Assembly: GCF_004362245.1 (NCBI RefSeq)
Contig: NZ_SNWM01000004.1
Coordinates: 372,001 to 436,000, forward strand
Direction: 5' to 3'
Origin: Pedobacter duraquae
Lineage (GTDB): Bacteria; Bacteroidota; Bacteroidia; Sphingobacteriales; Sphingobacteriaceae
DNA: 64,000 bases
In this document: piece by piece, positions 45,728-54,373 of the stretch
Position numbering within the stretch: position 1 is the first letter of the stretch
Layout of the letters: every line of letters starts with the position of its first letter
Notes under the pieces: model-generated
Databases searched by the model: none
What the model was told of the DNA's origin: nothing
What the model saw: only the letters and a program-made list of their open reading frames with translations
Program-made: the position numbers and the translations under genes

Positions 45728-46255
45728 ATGAAAAACATATATAAACAATTGGGCGTAATACTAATTTGCTTATTTTCTCTTACATCCTCATTTGCTCAGA
45801 CAAAAATAACAGACAAAGCTCTTTCAAAATTGAAACCCGGAGAATATGCATTCAGCAGCAAAATGGAGGCTTTTGAAGGCGCATGGGCATTTAAAAATGA
45901 TTCAATTTCGTTCGAGCTTTCATTAAATGTAAAAAGAAAAATTCCCCTTGGTAAAAATAACAGTACTATTTACTATGATCGCCTGGACGGGCAATACACT
46001 TATGAAAAGAATGGCATAGTCATCAATTCGTCAACCGAATTTCCTTTAATAGGTGCCTTAGCTGGAATAAATGGACCCTTACCAATGACATTGACATTTC
46101 ATGACATCGAGCGCAAAAAAGAAGGCGAGGTTACGTTAGTAATAACGAAGAACAATGATCTGGAGTGGACCTTAGTGGAGCGAAAAGTTGAATGGAAAGA
46201 AAATTATCCTGGCTTTTCAGTGCCTACTAAAATGACTCTTAGTAAAGTCAGATAG
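45728..46255 (+). CDS. Secreted hypothetical protein
   Basis: A 175-residue protein. ATG 45728 gives a standard leader (NIYKQLGVILICLFSLTSSF, cleaved at FAQ); an upstream start at 45713 would add five residues. The mature part is beta-rich (KLKPGEYAFSSKMEAFEGAW, FKNDSISFELSLNVKRK, LDGQYTYEKNGIVINSSTEF), like lipocalin or DUF-type secreted proteins. Family unknown. It is the last intact gene before the IS21 remnant. Confidence 0.6.
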   Translation: MKNIYKQLGVILICLFSLTSSFAQTKITDKALSKLKPGEYAFSSKMEAFEGAWAFKNDSISFELSLNVKRKIPLGKNNSTIYYDRLDGQYTYEKNGIVINSSTEFPLIGALAGINGPLPMTLTFHDIERKKEGEVTLVITKNNDLEWTLVERKVEWKENYPGFSVPTKMTLSKVR

Positions 46256-46294
46256 CAGTTTGCAAAAGAATATGACGTAATCAAAGTGGATATT

Positions 46295-46531
46295 CTGGAG
46301 CATGCTGACCCCCTTATTTTCAGGGTGCTGTTCATACCGGAGCATATTGACCCATCTAATTTGAGCGGGACACCTATTAGTCCGGAGCATACTGACCCCC
46401 CGTGATGAATGGATTTTGGCTTAATTAGGCGAATATTCTTTCACTTAATCCGAGTGCTGATGGCTGGAAAAGCAAAAGCAATGTGTCAGATAAAACAATT
46501 ATTACGCCTGCGCAGGCAAGGAACCTTGTAA
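46295..46531 (+). mobile_element. Left-end remnant of an IS21-family insertion sequence
   Basis: Three direct copies of a CTGGAGCATGCTGACCCC-type repeat lie at 46295, 46337 and 46382 (42 and 45 bases apart), the multiple terminal repeats typical of IS21 ends. 60 bases later ATG 46460 opens MAGKAKAMCQIKQLLRLRRQ G, which matches the N-terminus of IS21 transposase IstA, but a stop occurs after 23 codons and the rest of istA and all of istB are absent. The element is therefore a 5' fragment and cannot move. Confidence 0.75.
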
Positions 46532-46612
46532 CCCTCCCAGAAAACGAACCGGTCTGTTAACTCGTTTTCAAATCTAAGTGGCTATTTTTAAAAACATAAT
46601 TCTAAACAGAAA

Positions 46613-46652
46613 CAAAAAAATAACAAGCCTCTTGGCCAAGGAAGCTTGTTAT
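46613..46652 (-). terminator. Intrinsic terminator, minus strand
   Basis: Stem ATAACAAGC/GCTTGTTAT (46620-46628 and 46644-46652) with an inner CTTGG/CCAAG pairing, followed on the minus strand by seven T. No minus-strand gene precedes it, so it should end a non-coding transcript or a lost gene. Confidence 0.65.
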
Positions 46653-46740
46653 AACCCATCCCTATTTTGCGATGTTTACAAGTTTACTTGATTAACCTTC
46701 TGCCCGAAGTTAACCCTCCAATAAACTTGTCCGTATGTCA
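46613..46740 (-). ncRNA. Candidate structured RNA ending in an intrinsic terminator
   Basis: Read on the minus strand, ACAAGTTTA and TAAACTTGT (46730-46722 and 46686-46678) form a perfect 9-bp stem. It encloses a second hairpin, TTAAC-TTC / GAA-G-GTTAA around GGGCA. A 25-base linker then leads to a third hairpin with a perfect 9-bp stem ATAACAAGC/GCTTGTTAT, whose tail is TTTTTTTG. No reading frame crosses this area. The 5' end cannot be placed; the transcript may begin well above 46740. This does not match any RNA family I can name. Confidence 0.4.
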
Positions 46741-46947
46741 AAGAACATCTGCAACGCCATCCCGACTGATTGCTAGGTTAGTCAATTACACGAATCGATA
46801 AACCTTTCCAAAATGGTTATTTTATAAGAGGTCAACACTTCACATGCTCCCCTTTTTCAGCAATTAGGGTAGCCCAGGTTGATCGTTTCTGTTTACTTTT
46901 AATTGCTAGATAAAGATCGGGATATAGAAAAACCTATGTCAGTGTAA

Positions 46948-47103
46948 GGGGGTGTTACACCCCCCTCTAAAAAACGAAGAAATCGGCCTTCCTGATAGTC
47001 TAAAGGCGGAAAAAGTTTTTTTGAAAAAAAGTGAAATCGGCCTTGAATGGCATTTAAAGGCGGTTGAATAAAATAATTGTTTGAAAAATTTGACACCCCC
47101 CTC
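46948..47103. repeat. Cluster of inverted and direct repeats, oriT-like
   Basis: GGGGGTGT-T-ACACCCCC (46948-46964) is a near-perfect palindrome, overlapped by a second possible hairpin GTGTAA/TTACAC (46942-46960). ACACCCCCCTC occurs at 46957 and again at 47093. Between them lie two copies of a 54-base-spaced unit: GAAATCGGCCTT at 46979 and 47033, TAAAGGCGG at 47001 and 47055, followed by TTTGAAAAA. GGCCTT and AAGGC can also pair within each copy. This layout is typical of plasmid or conjugative-element origins, but no relaxase is nearby. Confidence 0.55.
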
Positions 47104-47905
47104 AAAAGCGCAATAAACGGGGTTTTATAGTGAATTTATACTAAAAATTGCCTCGCAGTGCATCATAAACCATTGCTGTCGTTATTTTCATCTTGAATTT
47201 CTTAGACACCGAACAGTAATTGATTTTCAATCCAATTATTACAGCTGGGCTTAGTACAAGGAAATATCGTTAAATGGTGTCTAGAACAGAAAAAGTATAT
47301 CTCTTTATTTGTTACTAAAAATTTTCAGTAATTTCGTTACTTGTTTTAGCTGAAATCAGATCCGAAAGGCTATATAATCCTAATTCCACGCTTTACGAAA
47401 CACTCCACATTTCAAAGCAAATTCAATGGCAGTGATTTGTATAGAATGAGTTGTAAATACACTGCACTTGGTTCGGACTTTCTTCGGATATCCTTCGTAC
47501 CTTGTTCGACAAAAGTCGAAGAAGACTGGGAGCAGCTACTCATAATCTTGTCGTACCATCTTGATGTGTTTGCACTGAATTTGACCTCGCAGAAACACAC
47601 CTGTTCATCCTTTCCTTTTGAAAAAAAATTAGATTTCAGACATATAATCCTTGAGCATGTTTGGCTTAATACTGCACAGTTTTTTTTTAAAATATAAATG
47701 AGGACATTGCACTCATTTTATTTAGTAAATGTTCAATCGATATTTGTAATTTAAAGATCGTAGAATCCAGAAAGATCCTGTTTTGATTGGTGGTTGTAGT
47801 AATTCATCTATTCCTGTACCGAGATTTTAACCTGCAGGATGAAATACATTTTCTCTGAACGTACGGTTAAATCGGTAAATTTGTCAACCCAAATTGATTT
47901 TGTAT
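47104..47905. other. Long spacer without recognised gene
   Basis: About 0.8 kb of AT-rich sequence. A plus-strand frame at 47437-47697 lacks codon and family support. No transposase, tRNA or integrase was recognised. It separates the repeat cluster from the AbiE/McrC block and probably consists of decayed mobile DNA. Confidence 0.4.
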
Positions 47906-48220
47906 TTATTTTGGGTCATTGATAGATGGCCAACCAATTACATATCGGACATTTATTGTATCTCCTACAACGAGTTTTGGATCATTAGAATCACCAGTAT
48001 ATAACTTCACATCTGCATTAAATTGATAGGAATAAGTGTATTCATGAGAAACAGGGCTATTTCCGAGATAATTCTTATCTCTTATGATTACCGCTTTAGA
48101 AGTCTTTGAACTTTTAGTTAGCAGGTATTCTTTAAATGCTCTGAAAATATATGTGTAACTCCACAATCCGCAAAAAATCAACAAAAAAAGTATAGCGGAA
48201 TATATTTTTATTTTTTTCAT
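47906..48220 (-). CDS. Small DUF3592-like membrane protein
   Basis: A 104-residue protein with an N-terminal membrane helix (IYSAILFLLIFCGLWSYTYI) followed by a small beta domain (KAVIIRDKNYLGNSPVSHEY, TYSYQFNADVKLYTGDS, VVGDTINVRYVIGWPSINDP). The plan resembles DUF3592 and the small protein in the vgrG operon (19176-19508), although the sequences are not close. Function unknown. Confidence 0.6.
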   Translation of the reverse strand: MKKIKIYSAILFLLIFCGLWSYTYIFRAFKEYLLTKSSKTSKAVIIRDKNYLGNSPVSHEYTYSYQFNADVKLYTGDSNDPKLVVGDTINVRYVIGWPSINDPK

Positions 48221-48392
48221 TGTTTACGATTTACGCCTTCTTTAAACTTACGTAAACTTTTAATAATCAAATAGTTATTTTATTTACTTTATCAAAAGTT
48301 GTTGTTATTTATAACCCTACTTTCCGATACAATATCTAACATATAACTGAATACCAGAACATTACCAACAGTAATCCGTACAGAAGGTGTAC

Positions 48393-48938
48393 TTATAACG
48401 CAATGATCCTAGACATCCATTTTATATAAGGCACAAGTATACCCAATTTATAAACTTTATTGTAAGCTTTGATTTCGGATGATTCATTTAAAATATATTC
48501 GAACTTATAATCATCGTTCAACTCCTTATCAGTTGGATAAATTATTAAACAATCTATCATGTCTTTTGAGGTTTTAGTTTTTTTTAAAGCTTCATAAACA
48601 TTATTTAACCTAGCATAACCAGCAACTTGCCTAATGTCTTCATGAATATGACTTGAGCGGTAATGTATTTTATATTTAGCATCCACAACCATCTCACTTC
48701 TTTCCTTAGTGATTAAAAAATCTAGTGCATTACCGTAGGTAGAGAACTGGAATTTAATGTCGCTTTCATTAAATGCACTTAACAGATGATGATAAACATA
48801 TAATTCAAATAATTTGGGCATATCTATCCAAAAAGGTGGAGTTTTAATCTTCTTCAGAAGAAGCATAGCTTTGGCTATGATTGATGTTCTCACCGCGATG
48901 TTATTATGAAATGAAAGTCCTTTAAAAACATAGGACTA
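48393..48938 (-). pseudogene. C-terminal fragment of a McrC-like restriction nuclease
   Basis: The frame reads LSFHNNIAVRTSIIAKAMLL, then PPFWIDMPKLFELYVYHHLL, LDFLITKERSEMVVDAKYKI and EDIRQVAGYARLNNVYEAL. This is the PD-(D/E)XK nuclease end of McrC, with D in LDFL and the DAKYK core. The annotated GTG start at 48893 is not a true start: the frame is open upstream to a TAG just before 48940, directly at the AbiEii stop. The N-terminal part of McrC and its partner McrB are absent. It is a 5'-truncated gene. Confidence 0.7.
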
Positions 48939-49910
48939 TCCTAATTTTTGAAGGTTTGCTTGGATAAATTCTAATATTTCATCAAAATCTGGTTGCCCAA
49001 GATAATAAAGGCTTGAAGTTGCTTGATAGCGGTTCATAAATTCTGCCCTAATTGTTTGATCTGAAAATAAGAATGCCTCCTTCTCGGATAACGGCACATC
49101 GTTGTCAGCAGCTGGAAACCAGTCACGTTTATGTGCGAGATATTCTTGCGTAGTAATGAAATGCTGTATATCATCTCTCTGCAAGAGCCTATAAACATCA
49201 TAATATTGCCTCATAAAGTTGACTTTTGGGCCACCCTTGGTATTACCCTGTTCAACACGAAACTTGGTGACAATTGTCTGGAGTTTTTCCACAAGGGTAT
49301 AACCTGGATTGTAACAGGCAATACTCAACGCTCGGTTATCCGAAATATTTAGCCCAGCTTCTATTGATTTGTTATACATCCACGAGCTGATATCAACCTT
49401 CACATTAGGAGTAACCTTGGCAAAGCCTACTTCAAGCAATATACCATCCTTGAGCCCTGGGACTGATCCAAATAAACCATTGTAAGTAAGCCTGATTCCG
49501 CCGTTCCTCCCATCTTTATCATCAAATTCAGTATCGCGTTCGACCTCAATGCCGTCTATTTGAATGTTCTCCGCAAGCCAATCAAAGAACTGCATCCTGT
49601 TGGCAACGATGTTATAGCTGCTGGACTTGGGATTTTCATTTACTATAACTCCGGTCTGATCAACAAATGCCTTTGGGGGAGTAATATGCAAATCAATGTC
49701 TTCAGAAAAACGATCAATAATATTAAAGCCCTTCGAAAGCGAAGTCCCCCCTTTTAGCTCAAAATCCAGCCCTAGATTTTTCATACCATAGAGCGCATGC
49801 ATGATCCAGTAATCTTTTTCTATCAAGGCTTCAAGTATACCTTTCTCTGCGGCTAATGTACTGATTAGACTTCTAAAGTCTTTTTTTTGATGTAGAAATG
49901 TAGAACTCAT
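48936..49910 (-). CDS. abiEii: AbiEii nucleotidyltransferase toxin
   Basis: A 324-residue toxin of the type IV AbiE system. The nucleotidyltransferase core is FELKGGTSLSKGFNIIDRFS followed by EDIDLHI: the GGTSLSK and SEDIDL motifs are those of the AbiEii/DUF1814 family. Further conserved text is ILLEVGFAK and CYNPGYTLVEKLQTIVTKFR. AbiEii proteins transfer nucleotides to cellular targets (tRNA in studied relatives) and cause growth arrest during phage infection. It starts 21 bases after the AbiEi gene and its stop abuts the McrC fragment. Confidence 0.9.
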   Translation of the reverse strand: MSSTFLHQKKDFRSLISTLAAEKGILEALIEKDYWIMHALYGMKNLGLDFELKGGTSLSKGFNIIDRFSEDIDLHITPPKAFVDQTGVIVNENPKSSSYNIVANRMQFFDWLAENIQIDGIEVERDTEFDDKDGRNGGIRLTYNGLFGSVPGLKDGILLEVGFAKVTPNVKVDISSWMYNKSIEAGLNISDNRALSIACYNPGYTLVEKLQTIVTKFRVEQGNTKGGPKVNFMRQYYDVYRLLQRDDIQHFITTQEYLAHKRDWFPAADNDVPLSEKEAFLFSDQTIRAEFMNRYQATSSLYYLGQPDFDEILEFIQANLQKLG

Positions 49911-49931
49911 CTATTTTAGGGAAATAACGCA

Positions 49932-50498
49932 CTAAACTGCAGCCAACAGTTTCCTTGTCTTTGGTGTTCCATATTTCTCAATGGCATACGATAAGGAACT
50001 TTGATCTAAGTACATCGCTTTTTTTAAAGTCTTCTCCAATATTTTTGTCTGGTCTTCTGCTAGGGCATCCAAATTATTGATAAGGTCAACTACCAGAAAT
50101 TCCTTTGTAGGCTTTTTTGGAAAGGCGGATTTTTTCCTAAAACTGAACAGTTTATTGCCAAGTTTGATATCTCCGCTGCGGAGATGATTATAAACAATCT
50201 GCTGATTATACAATTGTGTAGTCCCTAACCCCAATCCGTTGAAGGAATTGAAGGAAGTAATCAGAAAATTATCATTCTCTAAAAATTTCTTTATCAATAA
50301 TTGGTCGGCAGGCGGTTCAAAGCCAAAAGCATTCTTTTTTGGAAAATGATAAAGACCCGGGCCAACTTTTTTAAGAATGCCGTTATTGGTAAGCTCACAT
50401 AGGTGCCTGTCTATAGAGCTTGACCACTTTTGCAACTCGTCTCGTTTGTAGATGTTACCTTTTCTTAAGTGGCTCTTTAATTCATCTAATTTTGACAT
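49932..50498 (-). CDS. abiEi: AbiEi-type antitoxin (DUF6088)
   Basis: A 188-residue antitoxin. The N-terminal winged helix (GNIYKRDELQKWSSSIDRHL, CELTNNGILKKVGPGLYHFP) is the usual DNA-binding part that represses the operon. The C-terminal part (PPADQLLIKKFLENDNFLIT SFNSF region, GTTQLYNQQIVYNHLRSG) is the domain that counteracts the toxin. This is the Bacteroidota-type AbiEi often named DUF6088. It is the first gene of the abiE operon, which is typical. Confidence 0.86.
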   Translation of the reverse strand: MSKLDELKSHLRKGNIYKRDELQKWSSSIDRHLCELTNNGILKKVGPGLYHFPKKNAFGFEPPADQLLIKKFLENDNFLITSFNSFNGLGLGTTQLYNQQIVYNHLRSGDIKLGNKLFSFRKKSAFPKKPTKEFLVVDLINNLDALAEDQTKILEKTLKKAMYLDQSSLSYAIEKYGTPKTRKLLAAV

Positions 50499-50619
50499 AA
50501 ATTTCCTTTCAAAACAAAGATAACAATTAAACTAATATTTTGCATGTTTTTTGACCAAATTTCATTCAAAATATTCATTGTTAGAAATAGAACTACACCA
50601 AGCTGATCCGCTAAAAAGG

Positions 50620-51990
50620 CTATTTCCCGATACAAAACTTACTAAAAATATTCTCCAGCAAGTCATCAGTTGTAACCTGCCCAGTAATCTCGCCCAAATA
50701 ATAAAGTGCCTGTTTAATATCCGTCGCCAAGAAATCAGATGTAACCGGGTTAACCATTCCATTCGACACCTGCGCCAAAGCATGCTGTGTCTTCTGCAAG
50801 GCCTCCACGTGCCGGATATTAGTCACCATCGTATGGCTGTCTGACAACTGATCCCCAACTGCAGTTTCGTACAGCATCTGTTTCAGATCATCAATCTGCC
50901 TGTTCTCCTTTGCAGAGATCGCGATAAAGTTAATATCCTTCGGTAAATCCAACTCAGCTAACCGATCATTATACGTCAAATCCATTTTATTGGCTACCGC
51001 CAAAAATGCTACCCCCGGTTTATACAACTTCGCTATATCTTCTTTAATCTCCGAAGCCGACATATTGATCACATCAAACAGATAAACCAATACTGCCGAC
51101 TGGCTGATTTTCTCCATCGTTTTCTCTACCCCGATAATCTCAATCGCATCTTTTGCTTCGCGAATCCCGGCAGTATCAATCAGCCTGAAGTTAATGCCAT
51201 TGATGTTCAATACCTCTTCAATCGTATCGCGCGTAGTTCCAGCAATTTCACTTACAATAGCCCGCTCCTCGTTTAACAACGCGTTGAGCAAGGTTGATTT
51301 ACCTGCATTAGGCCTACCGGCAATAACCGTATTGATCCCCTGCTTAATCACGTTCCCTAATTCGAAAGAGCGGATCAGCTTATTGATCACTAATGTAATC
51401 TGATCAATTAAAGCCTGCAACTGATCACGGTTCGCAAACTCCACATCCTCTTCCGCAAAATCAAGCTCCAGCTCAATCATGGAAGCAAAGTGAATCAGCT
51501 TTTCCCGCAACTGGTTCAGCTCAGTACTAAAGCCGCCACGCAACTGGTTCATCGCTACACTATGCGCAGCCTGAGAATCTGAGGAGATCAGATCTGCAAC
51601 GGCTTCTGCTTGAGAAAGGTCTAGGCCCCCATTTAAAAAAGCCCTTAAGGTAAATTCGCCAGGCTTAGCTGCCGAAGCACCCTTCCTGATCAGTAAAGAA
51701 ATAATCTGCTGGATGATATAGTTTGAACCGTGACAAGAAATCTCGACCACGTTTTCTTTAGTATACGACTTAGGCGCGATGAACAAACTCACCAATACCT
51801 CATCAATAATCACATTCCCGTCTTTAATCATCCCGAAATGGATGGTGTGCGACTCCTGCTGCAGCAAATCTTTGCCACTAAATACAGAATTGGTAATGCT
51901 AATCGCCTCTTTACCTGATAAGCGGATAACGCCAATGGCACCGATTCCGGGAGGAGTTGATAAAGCTATGATGGTTTCGTCTGTGATCAT
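50620..51990 (-). CDS. mnmE: tRNA modification GTPase MnmE
   Basis: A 456-residue protein that, with MnmG, makes the 5-carboxymethylaminomethyl modification at U34 of tRNA. Its N-terminal folate-binding domain (DETIIALSTPPGIGAIGVIR) is followed by a helical domain and the GTPase: G1 GRPNAGKST, G2 GTTRD, G3 DTAG, G4 NKMD. It ends with the catalytic CIGK motif. ATG 51990 is chosen over the upstream ATG at 52065 because the family starts about 20 residues before the PGIGAIGVIR motif and the upstream region overlaps the divergent transporter gene. A TATTTTTG box lies directly upstream (51995-52002, minus strand). Confidence 0.97.
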   Translation of the reverse strand: MITDETIIALSTPPGIGAIGVIRLSGKEAISITNSVFSGKDLLQQESHTIHFGMIKDGNVIIDEVLVSLFIAPKSYTKENVVEISCHGSNYIIQQIISLLIRKGASAAKPGEFTLRAFLNGGLDLSQAEAVADLISSDSQAAHSVAMNQLRGGFSTELNQLREKLIHFASMIELELDFAEEDVEFANRDQLQALIDQITLVINKLIRSFELGNVIKQGINTVIAGRPNAGKSTLLNALLNEERAIVSEIAGTTRDTIEEVLNINGINFRLIDTAGIREAKDAIEIIGVEKTMEKISQSAVLVYLFDVINMSASEIKEDIAKLYKPGVAFLAVANKMDLTYNDRLAELDLPKDINFIAISAKENRQIDDLKQMLYETAVGDQLSDSHTMVTNIRHVEALQKTQHALAQVSNGMVNPVTSDFLATDIKQALYYLGEITGQVTTDDLLENIFSKFCIGK

Positions 51991-52049
51991 AACGCAAAAA
52001 TACCCAAACATTTCGAACCTTCTTATGTTACACCTCAAAATAATAAGAT

Positions 52050-53171
52050 ATGACAGAACTGCCACTTACCGTAAAACGATCCATTGAGCTATTAGGACTT
52101 GTGCTTGTTGCAGCGGTACTGTATTTAGGTGCAGGAATTATTATGCCTGTACTTACGGCATTCTTCATTAGTTTGATGCTCCTACCAATGTTCCGCTTCT
52201 TTTGTAAGCGTAAAATACCGGAAAGCATCTCTATCGTAATCTGTATCTTATTGGTGGCCATTTTTGTTGGTCTAGTGATCTGGTTCCTCTCCTCTCAAAT
52301 TGGGATGTTGGTGAGTGACTTTCCACAGATTAAAAAGAATGTTGGCGAACACCTGAAGTCGCTCAGTGCCTGGGTAAGCAGCATAAGCCACTACTCTACC
52401 AGTGAGCAGGTGGCTTTTATCAATAAGAAAAGTAACGACCTGATGAATACCGCGGGTTCCCTGGCTGGTGGTGCAGCATTAACCCTTGGTGGAATCTTTG
52501 CCTTTGTTGGTCTTTTGCCCATCTATATCTACCTGATGTTGTTTTATAAAGACATCTTACTCCGTTTTATCTTTATGTGGTTTAAACCAACAGATCACCC
52601 TAAAGTGAAAGATGCGATCTATGAAACTGAGTCTATTATAAAAAGTTACCTGATGGGTTTACTGATCCAAATTACCTACATGACTGTTTTATTGGGTGGT
52701 ATCCTGCTTTTATTAGGCATTAAACATGCTTTATTGATTGGGGTAATTTTCGCTATCCTAAATCTGATTCCTTATGTAGGTGCCTTAATTGGTAACATCA
52801 TCGGGGTGCTATTAACTTTAACTTCTTCTACTGACCTTACTCCTGTAATTACGGTATTGGCTGTTATCGCTGGTGTACAATTCTTAGATAACAATATCCT
52901 GATGCCTCGGATCGTAGGCTCTAAAGTGAAGATCAATGCGCTGTTTGCCATTCTGGGCGTCGTCGTCGGTGGAAGTTTGGCCGGAGTCTCGGGTATGTTC
53001 CTATCCATGCCGATCATTGCCGTATTAAAGATTATTTTCGATCGAACAGAGATGTTTAAACAATGGGGTGTATTGTTAGGTGACGAAAGGCCAACAAAGT
53101 CTCCAATGAGCTTCTCTGTGTTCCGCAGAAAGAAAAACGTACCTGTTAAGTCTGGTGTGGAAAAAGGTTAA
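52050..53171 (+). CDS. AI-2E family transporter
   Basis: A 373-residue membrane protein with about eight helices (LGLVLVAAVLYLGAGIIMPV, ISIVICILLVAIFVGLVIWF, GGIFAFVGLLPIYIYLMLFY, MTVLLGGILLLLGIKHALLI and more). NLIPYVGALIGNIIGVLL is the signature of the AI-2E/YdiK/PerM family, some of whose members export AI-2 or act as ion antiporters. It diverges from mnmE. Its stop is the first base of a 24-base tandem duplication. Confidence 0.93.
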   Translation: MTELPLTVKRSIELLGLVLVAAVLYLGAGIIMPVLTAFFISLMLLPMFRFFCKRKIPESISIVICILLVAIFVGLVIWFLSSQIGMLVSDFPQIKKNVGEHLKSLSAWVSSISHYSTSEQVAFINKKSNDLMNTAGSLAGGAALTLGGIFAFVGLLPIYIYLMLFYKDILLRFIFMWFKPTDHPKVKDAIYETESIIKSYLMGLLIQITYMTVLLGGILLLLGIKHALLIGVIFAILNLIPYVGALIGNIIGVLLTLTSSTDLTPVITVLAVIAGVQFLDNNILMPRIVGSKVKINALFAILGVVVGGSLAGVSGMFLSMPIIAVLKIIFDRTEMFKQWGVLLGDERPTKSPMSFSVFRRKKNVPVKSGVEKG

Positions 53172-53214
53172 AATGCGTTAGCTGTAAAAAGTTAAAATGC
53201 GCTGGCTATAAAAA
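53167..53214 (+). repeat. 24-base tandem repeat at the transporter stop
   Basis: GTTAAAATGCG-TTAGCTGTAAAAA (53167-53190) is followed by GTTAAAATGCG-CTGGCTATAAAAA (53191-53214), 21 of 24 bases equal. The first copy contains the TAA stop of the AI-2E transporter gene. Confidence 0.7.
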
Positions 53215-53256
53215 GATTATTATATATCTTTAAAACCATATCTTTAACCGCTATAC

Positions 53257-53979
53257 ATGGAACCCAAGATACCGGTATCGGCAGATGCCAAACGTAAGCT
53301 ATTCATCACCAAATCAGTTCTTTTTGCTGTACTTCTATTTTGTATAATCTATGGAGGATGGCATGCAAATAGAATTTGGAAGGATTTTTACGACTCAGAT
53401 CTGGAAGTAACGGATACCTATCGCGATATTTTCCCGGCTGCGTCTGCGGCAAAGCTGAAATCGGCCTATACATTTTTTAATGGAACTTCTGTTCCGATCG
53501 CTACGTTTACCGATAAGCAGAAAAGCTTTAAGCTATTTGTGTATAAGCTGGATATCAATAGCGATCAGAAGATTGACAGTATTGTCAAACGGATCACCAA
53601 AGAGCCTGAAGACGAAGACGACAGAGGGGACATTAGTTCTACTACAACAAAAGGATTTAAGATATCTAATCAAAAACAACCGCCTGCCGGACTTAAAAAC
53701 CTACGTGTTTATCTATCCGGTGAGGACCTGAAAGAACTGATCAAAAACGACACCCTGCTGAGTTACGGCCTGGAGCTGAAAAAATTAAAGGTTTACGATG
53801 ACAAGTCGAAACTACTGGCGACAGTAGAACGCGAAAACCTGAGCAATGTACCTTATTATGCAGAAGTGTTGTTTTACAAACGCAAGGACGGCGTCTATGT
53901 GTTTTACAAGCTGATGCGCACACCTGGCGCGGAGCCAGAGAACGATGAACTGCTGTACAAGCTTTTTACGGCACCTTAG
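53257..53979 (+). CDS. Hypothetical membrane-anchored protein
   Basis: A 240-residue protein with one N-terminal membrane helix (LFITKSVLFAVLLFCIIYGG). The rest is outside: YDSDLEVTDTYRDIFPAASA, IATFTDKQKSFKLFVYKLDI NSDQ region, then YLSGEDLKELIKNDTLLSYG and VLFYKRKDGVYVFYKLMRTP. No family is recognised. It is followed by a bidirectional terminator shared with a convergent acidic protein gene. Confidence 0.6.
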   Translation: MEPKIPVSADAKRKLFITKSVLFAVLLFCIIYGGWHANRIWKDFYDSDLEVTDTYRDIFPAASAAKLKSAYTFFNGTSVPIATFTDKQKSFKLFVYKLDINSDQKIDSIVKRITKEPEDEDDRGDISSTTTKGFKISNQKQPPAGLKNLRVYLSGEDLKELIKNDTLLSYGLELKKLKVYDDKSKLLATVERENLSNVPYYAEVLFYKRKDGVYVFYKLMRTPGAEPENDELLYKLFTAP

Positions 53980-54000
53980 TTTAGGATATTCCAAATAAAA

Positions 54001-54026
54001 AGCCCTGCTGAACAAACAGCAGGGCT
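54001..54026. terminator. Bidirectional intrinsic terminator
   Basis: AGCCCTGCTG and CAGCAGGGCT form a perfect 10-bp stem with a 6-base loop. On the minus strand it is followed by TTTTTATTT. It ends the genes at 53257-53979 and 54233-54039, which converge here. Confidence 0.85.
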
Positions 54027-54038
54027 TTCAAATTCTTT

Positions 54039-54233
54039 TTAGTCTTCCAGATCAAGATCATCATCGTCGTCATCGAATAAGATGTCCTGGTCAATGCCAT
54101 CTTCATCGGGATTCAGATCTCCTTCTTCATCGTCTTCTTCGTTCTTCTCTGGATCTAAACCCTGACTCTTGTTGTGAAACTGTCCCGGGTCGTCGTTGTA
54201 CTGGTCTTCCTGTCCTGCAAATGAAATTTCCAT
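54039..54233 (-). CDS. Small acidic protein
   Basis: A 64-residue protein starting at ATG 54233 (the frame extends upstream to 54272 but that region lacks start context). It is strongly acidic: GQEDQYNDDPGQFHNKS, then EKNEEDDEEGDLNPDEDG and ILFDDDDDDLDLED. Such acidic tail-like proteins occur in Bacteroidota near argS, and no function is known. It could bind cations or a basic partner. Confidence 0.65.
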   Translation of the reverse strand: MEISFAGQEDQYNDDPGQFHNKSQGLDPEKNEEDDEEGDLNPDEDGIDQDILFDDDDDDLDLED

Positions 54234-54344
54234 GGTTCTAGATTTAAAGGTTAACGGATAGTTTATACCCAAAAAACGTATGCCAGCGCAGATTGTTATG
54301 CTTTTTTTGAAAAATTACAAAACTAGCAGGCTTAAAGCAAAAAA

Positions 54345-54365
54345 GGCCGGATCATTGATCCGGCC
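54345..54365 (-). terminator. Terminator after argS
   Basis: GGCCGGATCA and TGATCCGGCC form a 10-bp stem with a one-base loop; on the minus strand it is followed by six T. It lies 9 bases after the argS stop at 54374. Confidence 0.85.
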
Positions 54366-54373
54366 CGTATCTT

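Noticed and set aside
46295..46399. CRISPR-like repeats spaced by about 25 bases
   Set aside because: Only three imperfect copies and an istA start follow; they are IS21 terminal repeats.
46899..47105. 68-residue minus-strand frame
   Set aside because: It runs through the repeat cluster, which explains its open frame.
47437..47697. 86-residue plus-strand frame
   Set aside because: Composition rich in Cys, His and Phe with no family; lies in decayed DNA.
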